This document shows positions 45,564 to 55,059 of a DNA stretch of 64,000 nt, piece by piece (positions within the stretch are counted from its first letter, which is position 1; each line of letters opens with the position of its first letter). The DNA is taken from positions 186,001 through 250,000 of the forward strand of contig JANQQF010000181.1 of assembly GCA_028285035.1 (NCBI GenBank). The letters are read 5' to 3'. The notes under the pieces were generated by a model. The model was given only the letters and a program-made list of their open reading frames with translations, was not told where the DNA came from and searched no databases. The position numbers and the translations under genes are program-made. The stretch is from Phycisphaerae bacterium (GTDB lineage: Bacteria; Chloroflexota; Anaerolineae; 4572-78; J111).

Positions 45564-46058
45564 ATGTCTACCCAAACTCCCTGGTGGCAAGGCCCGCGTG
45601 GTGAGGGCTACGTCATCATTCAACTTGTTTTATTCATCCTGGTCGGATTCGGCCCCAAGCAAATTCCCGGTGTTTTACCACTGTGGTCCCCACCCTGGTC
45701 AGTTTGGGCGCTGGCTATCGGCTTAGCTTTGCTTATGTTTGGTGGCACCTTGGCCACCTTAGGGCTACTCAGTCTCGGCCCCAATCTCACCCCTTTTCCC
45801 CGACCTCGTCAGGATAATGCCCTGGTCGATACCGGAGCCTACAACATCGTCCGACACCCCATCTACAGTGGCATTCTTATGGCTGGTGTCGCCTGGGCCT
45901 GTTTCTCAGCCAGCACGCTTACCTTAATTTACACGCTTATTCTCTTCCTTTTCTTCGACATCAAATCTCGTCAGGAAGAGCAATGGTTGGCTGAAAAGCA
46001 TCCTGATTATCCAGCCTATCAAAAACGGGTCAAAAAGCTGATTCCGTTTATTTATTAA
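45564..46058 (+). CDS. Isoprenylcysteine carboxyl methyltransferase-like membrane methyltransferase
   Basis: 164 residues, four or five hydrophobic segments. The conserved ICMT/PEMT region is TGAYNIVRHPIYSGILMAG followed by EEQWLAEKHPDYPAYQKRVKKLIPFIY, which binds S-adenosylmethionine in the family. Bacterial members are mostly uncharacterised membrane methyltransferases; one branch acts on isoprenoid quinones or lipids. It diverges from the two-component operon. Confidence 0.9.
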   Translation: MSTQTPWWQGPRGEGYVIIQLVLFILVGFGPKQIPGVLPLWSPPWSVWALAIGLALLMFGGTLATLGLLSLGPNLTPFPRPRQDNALVDTGAYNIVRHPIYSGILMAGVAWACFSASTLTLIYTLILFLFFDIKSRQEEQWLAEKHPDYPAYQKRVKKLIPFIY

Positions 46059-46197
46059 GTCTCAATTCTCAACAAACCTACGGAGACAAATTCTTACCTT
46101 TTGTAATACTGAGCATTACTTTTTGTGTGATTTTCGGGATTTAGATAAAATATAATTGAGTTTATCCACAACAGTCCATTATTAGCCAGGAGGCAAC

Positions 46198-46617
46198 ATG
46201 AAACTGTCAGCACTTTTTTTTGTTTTCCTAATCCTGCTCCTAGCCGCCTGCGGGGCAACAGAAGCACCTGTCAATCAACCGATCGCTGATGAAGGCCCCA
46301 TCAATTTGGGACTAAACGTCGATGTTTATACCACTGAAATCGTAAAGGATCGAAGTGATGTCGTTCTAATCGATGTTCGGGAACAATGGGAGTATGATGA
46401 AGGACATATTCCAAACGTCACCCTAATTCCCATAAATGAAATTGAAGATCGCCTCAGTGAAATCCCCACTGACAAAGAGGTTGTATTTTATTGCCGTAGC
46501 GGTCCACGTAGCCACCAAGCGACAGAGTTATTACTCGAAAAAGGCTTTGACAATGTCCACAATCTGGAAGGGGGCATTTTAGCTTGGGAAGATGCTGGGT
46601 ACGAGGTGGAACAGTAA
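46198..46617 (+). CDS. Rhodanese-domain lipoprotein 1
   Basis: 139 residues, AGGAGG nine bases upstream. A signal peptide ends in the lipobox LLLAACGA, so it is lipid-anchored outside the membrane. One rhodanese domain follows with DVREQWEYDEGHIPN and active-site YCRSGPRSHQA. A near-copy follows (46738-47157), sharing long blocks such as GLNVDV and EKGFDNVHN. It may accept or transport sulfane sulfur. Confidence 0.92.
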   Translation: MKLSALFFVFLILLLAACGATEAPVNQPIADEGPINLGLNVDVYTTEIVKDRSDVVLIDVREQWEYDEGHIPNVTLIPINEIEDRLSEIPTDKEVVFYCRSGPRSHQATELLLEKGFDNVHNLEGGILAWEDAGYEVEQ

Positions 46618-46737
46618 GTCAGCCTAGCAAACAAAAACCCGTCACATATCCTCGATTTACAAAATTTCTCATACACTAAAAAATGATTAAATACTAAACA
46701 TACCGGTCATTTATTAAGATTTAGGAGCAAACAAACA

Positions 46738-47157
46738 ATGAAGCTATCGGCTTTTCTTATTTTCTTAGCCAGTCTTCTTCTAGCTGCCTGCGGGGGCACA
46801 CCTGTCCCCATAAACTCATCCATTGCTGAGGCTGGTCCCATTAATTTAGGATTAAACATTGATGTGGATACGGCTGCGGCTGTGCAAAATCGTGATGATG
46901 TCATCCTGATTGATGTACGGGAACAGTGGGAATATGATGAAGCCCATATTCCCAACATAACCTTAATTCCGATGAGTGAAATTGAAAGCCGTCTGGATGA
47001 AATCCCGACCGACAAAGAGGTTGTATTGACCTGTCGTAGTGGCCGACGCAGTCACGAAGTTACCCAATTATTACTCGAAAAAGGCTTTGACAATGTCCAC
47101 AACATGGAGGGGGGCATTTTAGCCTGGGAAGATGCTGGTTTACCAGTCGAGCGATAA
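46738..47157 (+). CDS. Rhodanese-domain lipoprotein 2 (tandem duplicate)
   Basis: 139 residues with TAGGAG upstream; lipobox LLLAACGG and rhodanese active site LTCRSGRRSHEV. About 70% identical by eye to the previous gene over its length, including nearly identical DNA around the C-terminal EKGFDNVHN block. The pair arose by duplication with divergence near the lipobox and active-site loop, where differing residues (PRSHQA versus RRSHEV) could alter substrate. Confidence 0.92.
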   Translation: MKLSAFLIFLASLLLAACGGTPVPINSSIAEAGPINLGLNIDVDTAAAVQNRDDVILIDVREQWEYDEAHIPNITLIPMSEIESRLDEIPTDKEVVLTCRSGRRSHEVTQLLLEKGFDNVHNMEGGILAWEDAGLPVER

Positions 47158-47220
47158 TTCACATTAAGCGTGATGAGGATAATGACAAAGTTGTCGTTAA
47201 TCATCCTTCACAAATCAAGC

Positions 47221-49380
47221 TTACTCCACGGCCAGCGGATACCCCGCCGCCTCCCAAGCCAAGATGCCGCCTTGCAATATATACACCTGTTCATAGCCCA
47301 GATCTTTTAGGATACCCCCGGCTAGGCGACTCCGCCGACCAATTCGACAAATCAGCACAATGGGTTGATCTTGGGGCAGAGTATCCCCCTTTTTAGCTAA
47401 TTGCCGGAGGGGAATGAGTTGGGCCTCGGTGATATGTCCTTTTTTGAACTCATTTGGTTCGCGAACATCAATAATCAATGGGGTGGGGTCTTTGCCATTT
47501 TGCGAAACCATCTTCTTGAGTTCGCTAGGCAGCCAAGCGGCAATGGTGTGGGGTGGCAGGAGGGTGTTTTCGGAAATCTTTGCCCCCTCCGACCACTTGG
47601 GTAACGCCTGACATTCAGCAAAAATCCGAACTGGACATTCATAGATACAAACCGATGGCTCGATGACGGCATGGAACAGATGAGAGACAGCTTCATCCCG
47701 TTGTAAAAAGTGGTTTTGGCCCAACATTTTGTAAAAGCCGCTGGCAGCCATTTGACGTTTAACTTGTCGCCGAACACCCGCAAAATAAACATCCCCCTTA
47801 CGCTGCCGATATTGACGCACGATCGCTTCTAACATATGAATCCCACTCACATCAACATGATCGACCAAGTGCATTCGTAACAACAGATATGTCTGTTCCG
47901 GATGTTTCTCGCGGTTTGCCTGGATCGCTTTTTCAATATGTTGCGCTGCCCCAAAGTAGAGGGGGCCACTCATTGTGATAATCCCTATCTGGGGACAGAT
48001 TGGGCTATCATTTTCCGGCACAAAGTGACGAAAACTCTCATCTGGCACCACAGGCTGTACTTGCGGCATCGAGGTTTTGACCAAAAAACGCATAATCGAA
48101 ACAATAATTCCCGCCAAAACCGCAAACTGTAGGGGCAACACCAAAGTGGCAATAATCGTGGCAATCATAATCATAGTGTCGCCAAATGAAGCCTGCCAAA
48201 TGCGCTTTATCGCCTTTCGATCAACCATCCCATAGGCAGCAACAATTAAGACCCCAGCCAAAGCCGCCCGAGGTAAGTAGGCCGCATACGGGGCAAAACT
48301 TAATAACGCTATCAAAACAAATAGGCTGGCTAAAATCACAGCGAGCGGTGTTTTAGCACCCGAGGAATAACCGACCGCTGAGCGAACAAAGGAGCCGGAG
48401 CAGGTGTAACCTGAGAAGAAGCCAGCGGCAATGCTAGCCAGCCCTTGCCCAACAAACTCCTGATCGCTGTTTAAGCGTTGACTACTCTGCGAGGCGATGG
48501 CTCGGGTAATTGAAACAGCCTCAACCAGCCCAATAGCGGCCGCCGCCATTGCCCCGGTAAACATCTGCCCCATCAAATCAAAATCAGTCAAAGGAAGACT
48601 GGCCAAGGGGGGGAGGGTCCGCGGCAATTCCCCCAACACCACAACGCCACGTTTATCTAGTCCCAAAGCCGCGACCACAATCGATGCCGCAATCATTCCA
48701 AGTAATGGGGCTGGCAATTTCGGCCAGTAGCGATTGAGGACAATGACCAAGGCCATCGTCCCCAAACCGAGCCATAGGCTATTCTGGTGAGTTTCGCTCA
48801 AATTTGTAACAATCGCGATCACCGTCGCAAAAAAGCCGGGTTGACTTTCAACAGGTAGCTTAAGCAGGGGACGTATCTGATTAGCACTAATCAAAATACC
48901 CGCCCCGGCGGTAAATCCGATGATGACGGAGTCAGAAACAAAATTGACCAAGACGCCAAGCCGAGCCAGCCCCATCAACAGCCGCATCAGCCCCACCATG
49001 ACCGCCATCAAGCCTGCGGCGGCCACATACTCAGGGGTTCCCACAGGCATGATGGGCAGCAGTGTGGCGAGCACCAACAATGAGGCAGCATTGGTCGGCC
49101 CAGTATGGAGATGAACTGAGGACCCCCACAAAATGGCAACAATCGAGGCAACAATCGCCGCGTAAAGCCCAGTTTCCGGGGGCAGCTCGGCGATGAGGGC
49201 ATAGGCAATCGCTTGGGGCAACATCACCACCGCCACCGTCAAACCAGCGATTAAGTCTGCCTGAAATCCGGCGGGGTGATACTGTCGGAAAATCTCAACC
49301 GGGCGCGTAAAAAAGGTGGCAGACTCGGTCATCCACTGCTGAACGAGACCTAAGGGTATTGTTTTGCCCATTGCTTTCAT
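47221..49380 (-). CDS. SulP-family transporter fused to STAS and rhodanese domains
   Basis: 719 residues from an ATG at 49380 with GGAGG eight bases upstream; an earlier in-frame start at 49467 is less supported. SulP core (about 25-400: GLTVAVVMLPQAIAYALIAELPPETGLYAAI), STAS domain (about 430-560: GIITMSGPLYFGAAQHIEK, HVDVSGIHMLEAI), then a cysteine-containing linker and a C-terminal rhodanese (about 625-718) with DVREPNEFKKGHI and LICRIGRRSRLAG. The fusion suggests coupling of anion uptake with sulfur transfer. It is convergent with the rhodanese lipoproteins. Confidence 0.93.
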   Translation of the reverse strand: MKAMGKTIPLGLVQQWMTESATFFTRPVEIFRQYHPAGFQADLIAGLTVAVVMLPQAIAYALIAELPPETGLYAAIVASIVAILWGSSVHLHTGPTNAASLLVLATLLPIMPVGTPEYVAAAGLMAVMVGLMRLLMGLARLGVLVNFVSDSVIIGFTAGAGILISANQIRPLLKLPVESQPGFFATVIAIVTNLSETHQNSLWLGLGTMALVIVLNRYWPKLPAPLLGMIAASIVVAALGLDKRGVVVLGELPRTLPPLASLPLTDFDLMGQMFTGAMAAAAIGLVEAVSITRAIASQSSQRLNSDQEFVGQGLASIAAGFFSGYTCSGSFVRSAVGYSSGAKTPLAVILASLFVLIALLSFAPYAAYLPRAALAGVLIVAAYGMVDRKAIKRIWQASFGDTMIMIATIIATLVLPLQFAVLAGIIVSIMRFLVKTSMPQVQPVVPDESFRHFVPENDSPICPQIGIITMSGPLYFGAAQHIEKAIQANREKHPEQTYLLLRMHLVDHVDVSGIHMLEAIVRQYRQRKGDVYFAGVRRQVKRQMAASGFYKMLGQNHFLQRDEAVSHLFHAVIEPSVCIYECPVRIFAECQALPKWSEGAKISENTLLPPHTIAAWLPSELKKMVSQNGKDPTPLIIDVREPNEFKKGHITEAQLIPLRQLAKKGDTLPQDQPIVLICRIGRRSRLAGGILKDLGYEQVYILQGGILAWEAAGYPLAVE

Positions 49381-49505
49381 CAAATCGCCCTCCAGAAAAT
49401 CGAAATAAGTGGTCGTAATCTCAAACTCGGCAAACAAAAAGTGCGCGGTGTAAGATTTTGACATCATCTTGAATAACCGCGCACTTCGCTGTGAATAGAT
49501 TTGAT

Positions 49506-49591
49506 TAGGACTAAAAATTAAATAACTTACATACTTCTAAGGCTACAGGCAGTCTCTCAAATACCGAAGTTATTTCTTTTCCATTCCTTAT
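49506..49591. repeat. 86-bp dispersed repeat, copy 2
   Basis: TTAGGACTAAAAATTAAAT...CCATTCCTTAT, matching copy 1 at 24955-25041. It lies in the 489-bp gap between SulP and the sugar dehydrogenase, which also holds two-hairpin repeat copy 5. The remaining sequence (about 49711-49869) shows no gene or other feature I recognise. Confidence 0.7.
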
Positions 49592-49625
49592 AGACGAAGC
49601 AGTTAAAACCCGTAAAATCGATTGA

Positions 49626-49710
49626 TGTCATCCCCGCGTGGTTTTAGCGGGGATCCATCGTTCGTTGCCCCTAGCCAGTGGATGCCCGACAAAAGCACTC
49701 GGGCAGGACA
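49626..49710 (+). repeat. Two-hairpin repeat family, copy 5
   Basis: TGTCATCCCCGC...GCGGGGATCCA then GTGGATGCCCGACAAAAGCA...TCGGGCAGGACA, the two hairpins in the same order as copies 3 and 4. Confidence 0.78.
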
Positions 49711-49869
49711 TGACATTTTTTATTCCGGTTTTTATTTGATTTCTCTATTAGTTTGGTGCTGAGAAACGTCGTCTCAGCGAGGATATTACGCCTCAATCTC
49801 AAATATGTCAATGATATCGAGACAATTCTGACTAACTGTTCTACAATGAGGGTAATTTATAGACCATCA

Positions 49870-51009
49870 TCATCCGTCCAGTTGATATTCCGGCAAACCA
49901 GTCGGTAGCGAATCGGGGCGCTCGCAGGTGCTGGTCAGCTCAATGTGCTGTCCGGTACTAGAGGAGTCGAGCACCGCATGCATCGCATCAAGAACGTGAT
50001 ACCCCAATTCTCCATTGGCCCGATGAGGGCGATCTGTTCGCATCGCATAAGCCATCTCAGCCACGCCCAGACAGCGACTATTTTCGGTATGCGCGTGGGT
50101 CAATGGAATTTCACGCCAATCCGTTTCACCCACCCGACGCACTCGGACAGGCCCATCAAAAATGTTGGGATCTGGCATACTCAATGTCCCTTCGGTCCCC
50201 TGAATTTCGAGCAGGGCCCCACCCACCCCATACAAATCGAGGGCGGCCCCGGCTGACACTGACACGTCGAAGCTGGTTACTAAAGTAGCCACCGGGCCGC
50301 TGGCAAAATCGAGAACGCTGGCGATGTGGGTCGGAGTTTCCACCGGGATCTTTTGCCCCTGTTTTGGGCCACTGCCGATGGTCCGCTCAGGGTAAGTAAC
50401 CCGGCCTGACCCTGTCACTCGACGAATGGGGCCTAACATTGAGATCAGCGCGGTCAGATAGTACGGCCCAATATCAAACAGTGGCCCCGCCCCCACCGCG
50501 TACAGAAACCCAGGATCAGGATGCCACGCTTCAGGACCACGAATCAGCATAAGGGCCGAGGCCGCGACGGGCGTCCCAATTTCGCCAGCATCGAGTAGTT
50601 GACGGCAGGTTTGTAGCCCCGCTCCCAAAAAGGTATCGGGCGCGTTCCCTACGCGAAGACCCCGTACTTGAGCCTCCTGAAGCAGACGTTGCCCATCCTC
50701 GCGGCTAACCGCCAGTGGTTTTTCATTATAGGCAGACTTTCCTGCCTGCAATGCAGCCAAGGCAACTTCGGCGTGGGCAGCAGGAATAGTCAAATTGATG
50801 ATAAGTTCAATATCTGGGTCGGCCAGCACATCATCGACAGAGAGTGCTCGAGGCACCCCAAATTTTTCGGCCTGACTTTGGGCACGGGTCATATCGAGAT
50901 CAGCACAAGCCACGACATCCAAAATGTCCCACTTGGCCGCGTTTTCAAGATAAATACTGCTGATATTGCCGCAGCCGATCACTGCGGTTTTTACCGGATT
51001 AAGGGTCAT
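49870..51009 (-). CDS. Gfo/Idh/MocA-family oxidoreductase
   Basis: 379 residues. N-terminal Rossmann domain (TAVIGCGNISSIYLENA), then the family EKPLA motif (YNEKPLAVSRED), and substrate-domain features such as GPLFDIGPYYLTALIS with the conserved His/Asp region. These enzymes oxidise or epimerise sugars such as glucose, inositol or keto-sugars using NAD(P). It follows the sugar isomerase gene by 92 bp on the same strand and so belongs to the glycoside cluster. Confidence 0.9.
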   Translation of the reverse strand: MTLNPVKTAVIGCGNISSIYLENAAKWDILDVVACADLDMTRAQSQAEKFGVPRALSVDDVLADPDIELIINLTIPAAHAEVALAALQAGKSAYNEKPLAVSREDGQRLLQEAQVRGLRVGNAPDTFLGAGLQTCRQLLDAGEIGTPVAASALMLIRGPEAWHPDPGFLYAVGAGPLFDIGPYYLTALISMLGPIRRVTGSGRVTYPERTIGSGPKQGQKIPVETPTHIASVLDFASGPVATLVTSFDVSVSAGAALDLYGVGGALLEIQGTEGTLSMPDPNIFDGPVRVRRVGETDWREIPLTHAHTENSRCLGVAEMAYAMRTDRPHRANGELGYHVLDAMHAVLDSSSTGQHIELTSTCERPDSLPTGLPEYQLDG

Positions 51010-51101
51010 TGTTTTTTCCTTTTGAAAGTGAGTTTGGTAGCTCCTAGGCTATCGGCGGTGCCTGCCGAGGGATGCCAGGAGGGGCAGGTAAACGACCTGC
51101 C

Positions 51102-51899
51102 TTACAAATTAACAGGCAATTGCTTTTGCAAATAGGCTAAGCTGTTCGACACACTGGCTACAGGGTCGCGTGGATTATCATGCTCAACGATGTACCATTC
51201 CGCGCCAGCATCGCGGGCAACGGGAAGTAGAGTCGACCAATCGAGATTACCAGACCCGACATCGGCCATAACCGCCCCATCCACCACCTGATCTGGCGAA
51301 TTTGGATCGGTCTCACCCAAATCCTTAATGTGTACCCGAGGGCAGCGACCTGTATAGCGTTGCAATAGGTCAGTCGGATCAATCCCGCCAAACACAACCC
51401 AGGCCAAATCTGGTTCGAAGCCGAGGCTTTCGCCTGCGCTCTCGAAAAGCCAATCCAAGGCTAACTTGCCCTCGATCTCAACCATCTCCCAATGATGATT
51501 GTGGTACAACAATCGCAGCCCTTCAGCTTGGCAACGTTGGGCGATCTGGCCCAGCAGATCGCCTGTTTCTTGGTAGACACTCCGTCGCGATTCCCCGATA
51601 AGATAGGGAATATAGGGTGCGACGAGGGTGTTATTGCCGATGGCTTGGTTGAAGGCGATAATGTCGGACAGACTGTTTTTAAGGTCATCCAATTGCAGGT
51701 GGGTGGCGATGACCTGCAAGCCGTGTTTGTCTAACAATGCCTGCATCTCACTCACACTGCAGTCGTGGTTGCCTACCGTTTCAACGGCTGTGTATCCGGC
51801 ACTGGCAACCTGGGCCAACGTTTCATCAAAGGTTCCCGTCAATGTCCGCAGCGTATACAACTGGACAGCGATAGGTAAAGTTGTCTCTTGAGACGTCAT
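51102..51899 (-). CDS. Sugar-phosphate isomerase/epimerase-like TIM barrel (AP-endonuclease-2 family)
   Basis: 265 residues, AAGGAG eight bases upstream. Family marks: AVQLYTLR at the start, YTAVETVG, LLYHNHHWEM with metal-ligand His and Glu, EPDLAWVVFGG, RCPRVHIKDLG and WYIVEHDNP. Members such as 3-keto-glucoside-processing and inosose enzymes work with Gfo/Idh dehydrogenases on glycosides. Adjacent to the Gfo/Idh gene and downstream in the cluster, it may process a keto-sugar from beta-glucosides. Confidence 0.9.
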   Translation of the reverse strand: MTSQETTLPIAVQLYTLRTLTGTFDETLAQVASAGYTAVETVGNHDCSVSEMQALLDKHGLQVIATHLQLDDLKNSLSDIIAFNQAIGNNTLVAPYIPYLIGESRRSVYQETGDLLGQIAQRCQAEGLRLLYHNHHWEMVEIEGKLALDWLFESAGESLGFEPDLAWVVFGGIDPTDLLQRYTGRCPRVHIKDLGETDPNSPDQVVDGAVMADVGSGNLDWSTLLPVARDAGAEWYIVEHDNPRDPVASVSNSLAYLQKQLPVNL

Positions 51900-51934
51900 T
51901 AAGTTACTCTCCTTGTTTTTGTGTTACATCCTCA

Positions 51935-52786
51935 TTATTTAGGGCGATACGAAACAAAGGCGATAGTACGATTATCGGGTGCCCAGGAATTCACATTGAT
52001 CGTCCCCTGTCCGCCAAACAACGTCACGATCGTTTTTGCCTCACCACCCTGAGCCGAAACCAGACGTAGCTCAACATCTTTATTGGGCGGATGATCATCT
52101 GGAGCTACCTCATTTTTGTCGTAGGTCAGATAAACCACCTTGGTACCATCGGGGGACACGTGCGGAAACCAACCATTAGCCTCTTCTCTTACCATCTGAG
52201 TCGGGTTCGAGCCGTCGGCATTCATCCGCCAGATTTGCATCAGGCCGGTGCGGGTGGAGTTGAACCAAATATGTTCACCATCGGGGGAATACTCCGGCCC
52301 ATCATCCAGACCGGGGAAATCGGTCAGTTGCGTTTCTGCTCCACCCTCGACTGAAATGGTGTAAACATCATATTGACCGCCCCGCTCAGCACAATAAGCC
52401 AGCCGATGACCATCTGGCGACCAGCCGTGTAAATAGCTTGGCCCTTTTTTGGTCACTAAACGGGGGACACCGCCCCAAAACGGCACAATGTAGATTCGGG
52501 ATGTGGCATCTTCGGCTGTAAAATGGCTCATCGCAAGTTGGCTGTTATCCGGCGAGAGAACATGATCGTTGTTGCAGTCGATGGCAAAGCCGGTGTCGAT
52601 CTCCTGAATGTCGCCCGTTGTCAATTCATATCGATACATCCGGCCACCACTGTTGTAGAGCAAATACCGGCCATCCTGCGTCCAGTTTGGCGCTTCAATC
52701 ACAGTCTCAAATTCTCTAAGGACAGACCTGGCTCCAGTGTGAACATCCACTGTTTCCAAAATACTGATCGAGTCCCGTTCTGTCAT
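51935..52786 (-). CDS. TolB/WD40-like beta-propeller protein
   Basis: 283 residues of PD40 repeats (about six), for example [41 protein letters not shown] and [13 protein letters not shown]. No signal peptide. The repeats mark a beta-propeller. In bacterial carbohydrate clusters, related intracellular proteins (oligogalacturonate-lyase-like) often have unknown enzymatic roles. It is 36 bp upstream of the isomerase gene. Confidence 0.85.
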   Translation of the reverse strand: MTERDSISILETVDVHTGARSVLREFETVIEAPNWTQDGRYLLYNSGGRMYRYELTTGDIQEIDTGFAIDCNNDHVLSPDNSQLAMSHFTAEDATSRIYIVPFWGGVPRLVTKKGPSYLHGWSPDGHRLAYCAERGGQYDVYTISVEGGAETQLTDFPGLDDGPEYSPDGEHIWFNSTRTGLMQIWRMNADGSNPTQMVREEANGWFPHVSPDGTKVVYLTYDKNEVAPDDHPPNKDVELRLVSAQGGEAKTIVTLFGGQGTINVNSWAPDNRTIAFVSYRPK

Positions 52787-52827
52787 AAAATTTCAATCCT
52801 TTATATCTTGTCAGGAGCATCAAAGTT

Positions 52828-53763
52828 ATGAAATCAACCAATGCCAACCTTCAGGGCATCGGCTTTCTCGTTCTAGCGATATTCATCCTGTCTCTTCAGG
52901 ACATCGCTATCAAATGGATCAGCGGGGACTATCCAGCCTTAGAAATTGTTATTTTTCGAAACCTTGTGGCCCTGCCCTGTACCCTCATTCTTTTTCGCCT
53001 GGAAGGACAACGAGGATTACCCACCACGACCCGGCACACGCTTGAATATGCACGTGGCTTTCTTCTATTTTTTTCTTTCACGACCTATATGATGGGAGTG
53101 GCCGCACTATCATTAGCTGATGTCGCGGCGATTCGTAATTCGGTCCCGCTAACGATTACGTTTTTGTCAATGGTCGTACTGGGTGAAACCGTTGGGCCAC
53201 GTCGCTGGCTCGCTCTTATTTTTGGCTTTATTGGCGTCCTCTTGATTATCAGACCAGGGGCCACGACCTTTAATATTGGCTCCATTTTTGTCCTGCTCGC
53301 CACCTTTTCCTACGGGCTTAACGTTATGATCACCCGTCGCCTGCGGACCACAGACAGCAGCGCAACAATGGCCTATTACAGCACCTTGGTCTATCTCGTG
53401 GCCGCTTTTATTTTAGCCCCATTAGCTATATTTGTGGGTGAGTTCCCTAATGCTCATCCAAGTATTGCTTTTCTTTTTCATGCCTGGGCTATACCAACAC
53501 TTATTGACTGGGGCATTATGTCTGGGTTAGGTTTGATTTGGGCTAGTGGCATGTATTTTATCGCTCGTGCTTACAGTTTGGCCCAAGCCTCAGTAGCGGC
53601 TCCGTTTGAATATATCGCCCTGCTCTTTAATGTGATGTGGGGTTTTGTTATTTGGTACGAAATTCCAACAGCGGCAACATGGGTGGGCGCGTTTCTGACG
53701 ATATCGAGTGGACTGTATATTTTGTATCGAGAGCGACAGGAACGGTCAACAAAGGTTACCTGA
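52828..53763 (+). CDS. EamA/DMT-superfamily permease 2
   Basis: 311 residues, ten predicted transmembrane helices in two EamA repeats; motifs include GFLLFFSFTTYMMGVAALSLADVAAI and YSLAQASVAAPFEYIALLFNVMWGF. The last residues are a charged tail (YRERQERS). AGGAGC lies 11 bases upstream of the ATG. It is the only plus-strand gene in the glycoside cluster, divergent from the propeller gene and convergent with GH1 (4-bp gap). Substrate unknown. Confidence 0.9.
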   Translation: MKSTNANLQGIGFLVLAIFILSLQDIAIKWISGDYPALEIVIFRNLVALPCTLILFRLEGQRGLPTTTRHTLEYARGFLLFFSFTTYMMGVAALSLADVAAIRNSVPLTITFLSMVVLGETVGPRRWLALIFGFIGVLLIIRPGATTFNIGSIFVLLATFSYGLNVMITRRLRTTDSSATMAYYSTLVYLVAAFILAPLAIFVGEFPNAHPSIAFLFHAWAIPTLIDWGIMSGLGLIWASGMYFIARAYSLAQASVAAPFEYIALLFNVMWGFVIWYEIPTAATWVGAFLTISSGLYILYRERQERSTKVT

Positions 53764-53767
53764 GAAT

Positions 53768-55012
53768 CTAGCTGGGCAAAACGCTATTTGCTTTTGCAAT
53801 CTCTCCCAGCCAACGAGCGCTGGGCTTGATCGTCCGTTTTTGCGTCTCTCGATTGACCGCAATCAGGCCAAAGGTTGGGCGATAGCCCATCACCCACTCG
53901 AAATTATCAAAGGCGGACCAGTAGGTGTAGCCCCGTACATCTAGCCCGTCTTGTAGACAGTTATTGACCCCTTGCAAGGCACGACGAACATACTCAATTC
54001 GTCGGGTATCATCCGTCGTGGCCAGCCCATTTTCGGTGACAATCACCGGAATGCCCGCAATGTCAATGGCATAGCGGATGGTTGCTTCTAAAGATTCCGG
54101 CCAAAATTCGTACCCCATCTGGGTCAATTCAACACCTTCTTCGGGCGGGAGAACACCTTCAGAGCCAAACCGCATCCGCGAGTAGGTCTGCACCCCCACA
54201 AAATCGTCATTACGCAGGTTTTCCAAATAGATGCCATTAATCTCGTGACGCATCTGGTTAGCCAGTGTCTCCCCGCCTGGTCCGGCTTGAATGTCTTGTA
54301 TGGCCAGGGTTAACCCTACCGAAAAATCGCCAGGGCCAGATTTGATCGCAGCCACCGCCTGTTGATGCGCGGCCAAAAAGGTTTCAGTTGCTTTATCAGA
54401 GCTGGCAAAAAGAAATGGAGCCAGTCGGTCGGGGGCAACACCTAGCGTGCGGGCGGTGGTCAACCACCAAGGCGCAGGCTGTGTATTGTCCATCGGCGGA
54501 ATGATGCCTGATTTCGTCAGCATCAGTGGCAGGTTTGGCTCATTCAGAGTGCACGCCCCACCGATGAGGTCACCCAGATACCCTGTCGTATATTCGCAAA
54601 ATCGAGCGAAACGCTCAGGTGTAGCAGCATCCTCCCACCCACCAGCGCCAATCAACCAACGAGGTGAGGTGAAGTGGTGAAAGGTTACAAACGGGGTCAG
54701 GCCGTGCTCGTGACAAGTCTCCAACATCCGTCGATAATGATCAAGACTGGCTCGTGAAAATACACCCTCTTCCGGTTCGATCCGCGCCCATTCAATGGAG
54801 AATCGATACATGTTGAAGCCTAATTCAGCCAAGAGAGCGATGTCATCCGCGTAACGATGGTAATGATCACAGGCATCCCCCGATGGCTCGGCGAAGATTG
54901 TATCCGGCACATGCTCCATCACCCAAAAATCGGTGTTGGTGTTATTCCCTTCGACTTGGTGCGCTGCGGTGGCTGTACCCCACAGAAACCCTTCTGGAAA
55001 TTTTTTACTCAT
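53768..55012 (-). CDS. Glycoside hydrolase family 1 beta-glucosidase-like
   Basis: 414 residues. FLWGTATAAHQVEG at the N-terminus, WARIEPEEGVFSRASLDHY, the acid/base Glu in TLNEPN, and the nucleophile Glu in VTENGLATTDD. It lacks a signal peptide, so it hydrolyses imported beta-glycosides in the cytoplasm. Somewhat shorter than the usual 440-480 residues. Preceded by the GH3 gene at 47 bp. Confidence 0.93.
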   Translation of the reverse strand: MSKKFPEGFLWGTATAAHQVEGNNTNTDFWVMEHVPDTIFAEPSGDACDHYHRYADDIALLAELGFNMYRFSIEWARIEPEEGVFSRASLDHYRRMLETCHEHGLTPFVTFHHFTSPRWLIGAGGWEDAATPERFARFCEYTTGYLGDLIGGACTLNEPNLPLMLTKSGIIPPMDNTQPAPWWLTTARTLGVAPDRLAPFLFASSDKATETFLAAHQQAVAAIKSGPGDFSVGLTLAIQDIQAGPGGETLANQMRHEINGIYLENLRNDDFVGVQTYSRMRFGSEGVLPPEEGVELTQMGYEFWPESLEATIRYAIDIAGIPVIVTENGLATTDDTRRIEYVRRALQGVNNCLQDGLDVRGYTYWSAFDNFEWVMGYRPTFGLIAVNRETQKRTIKPSARWLGEIAKANSVLPS

Positions 55013-55059
55013 TTAATAAAGTCCTTTTCGGTATAGTTGTCGCGCATCAGTCGATAGGC

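Noticed and set aside
8036..49710. Two-hairpin repeats as a CRISPR array
   Set aside because: Copies are scattered over more than 40 kb, without regular spacing, and no cas genes are present.
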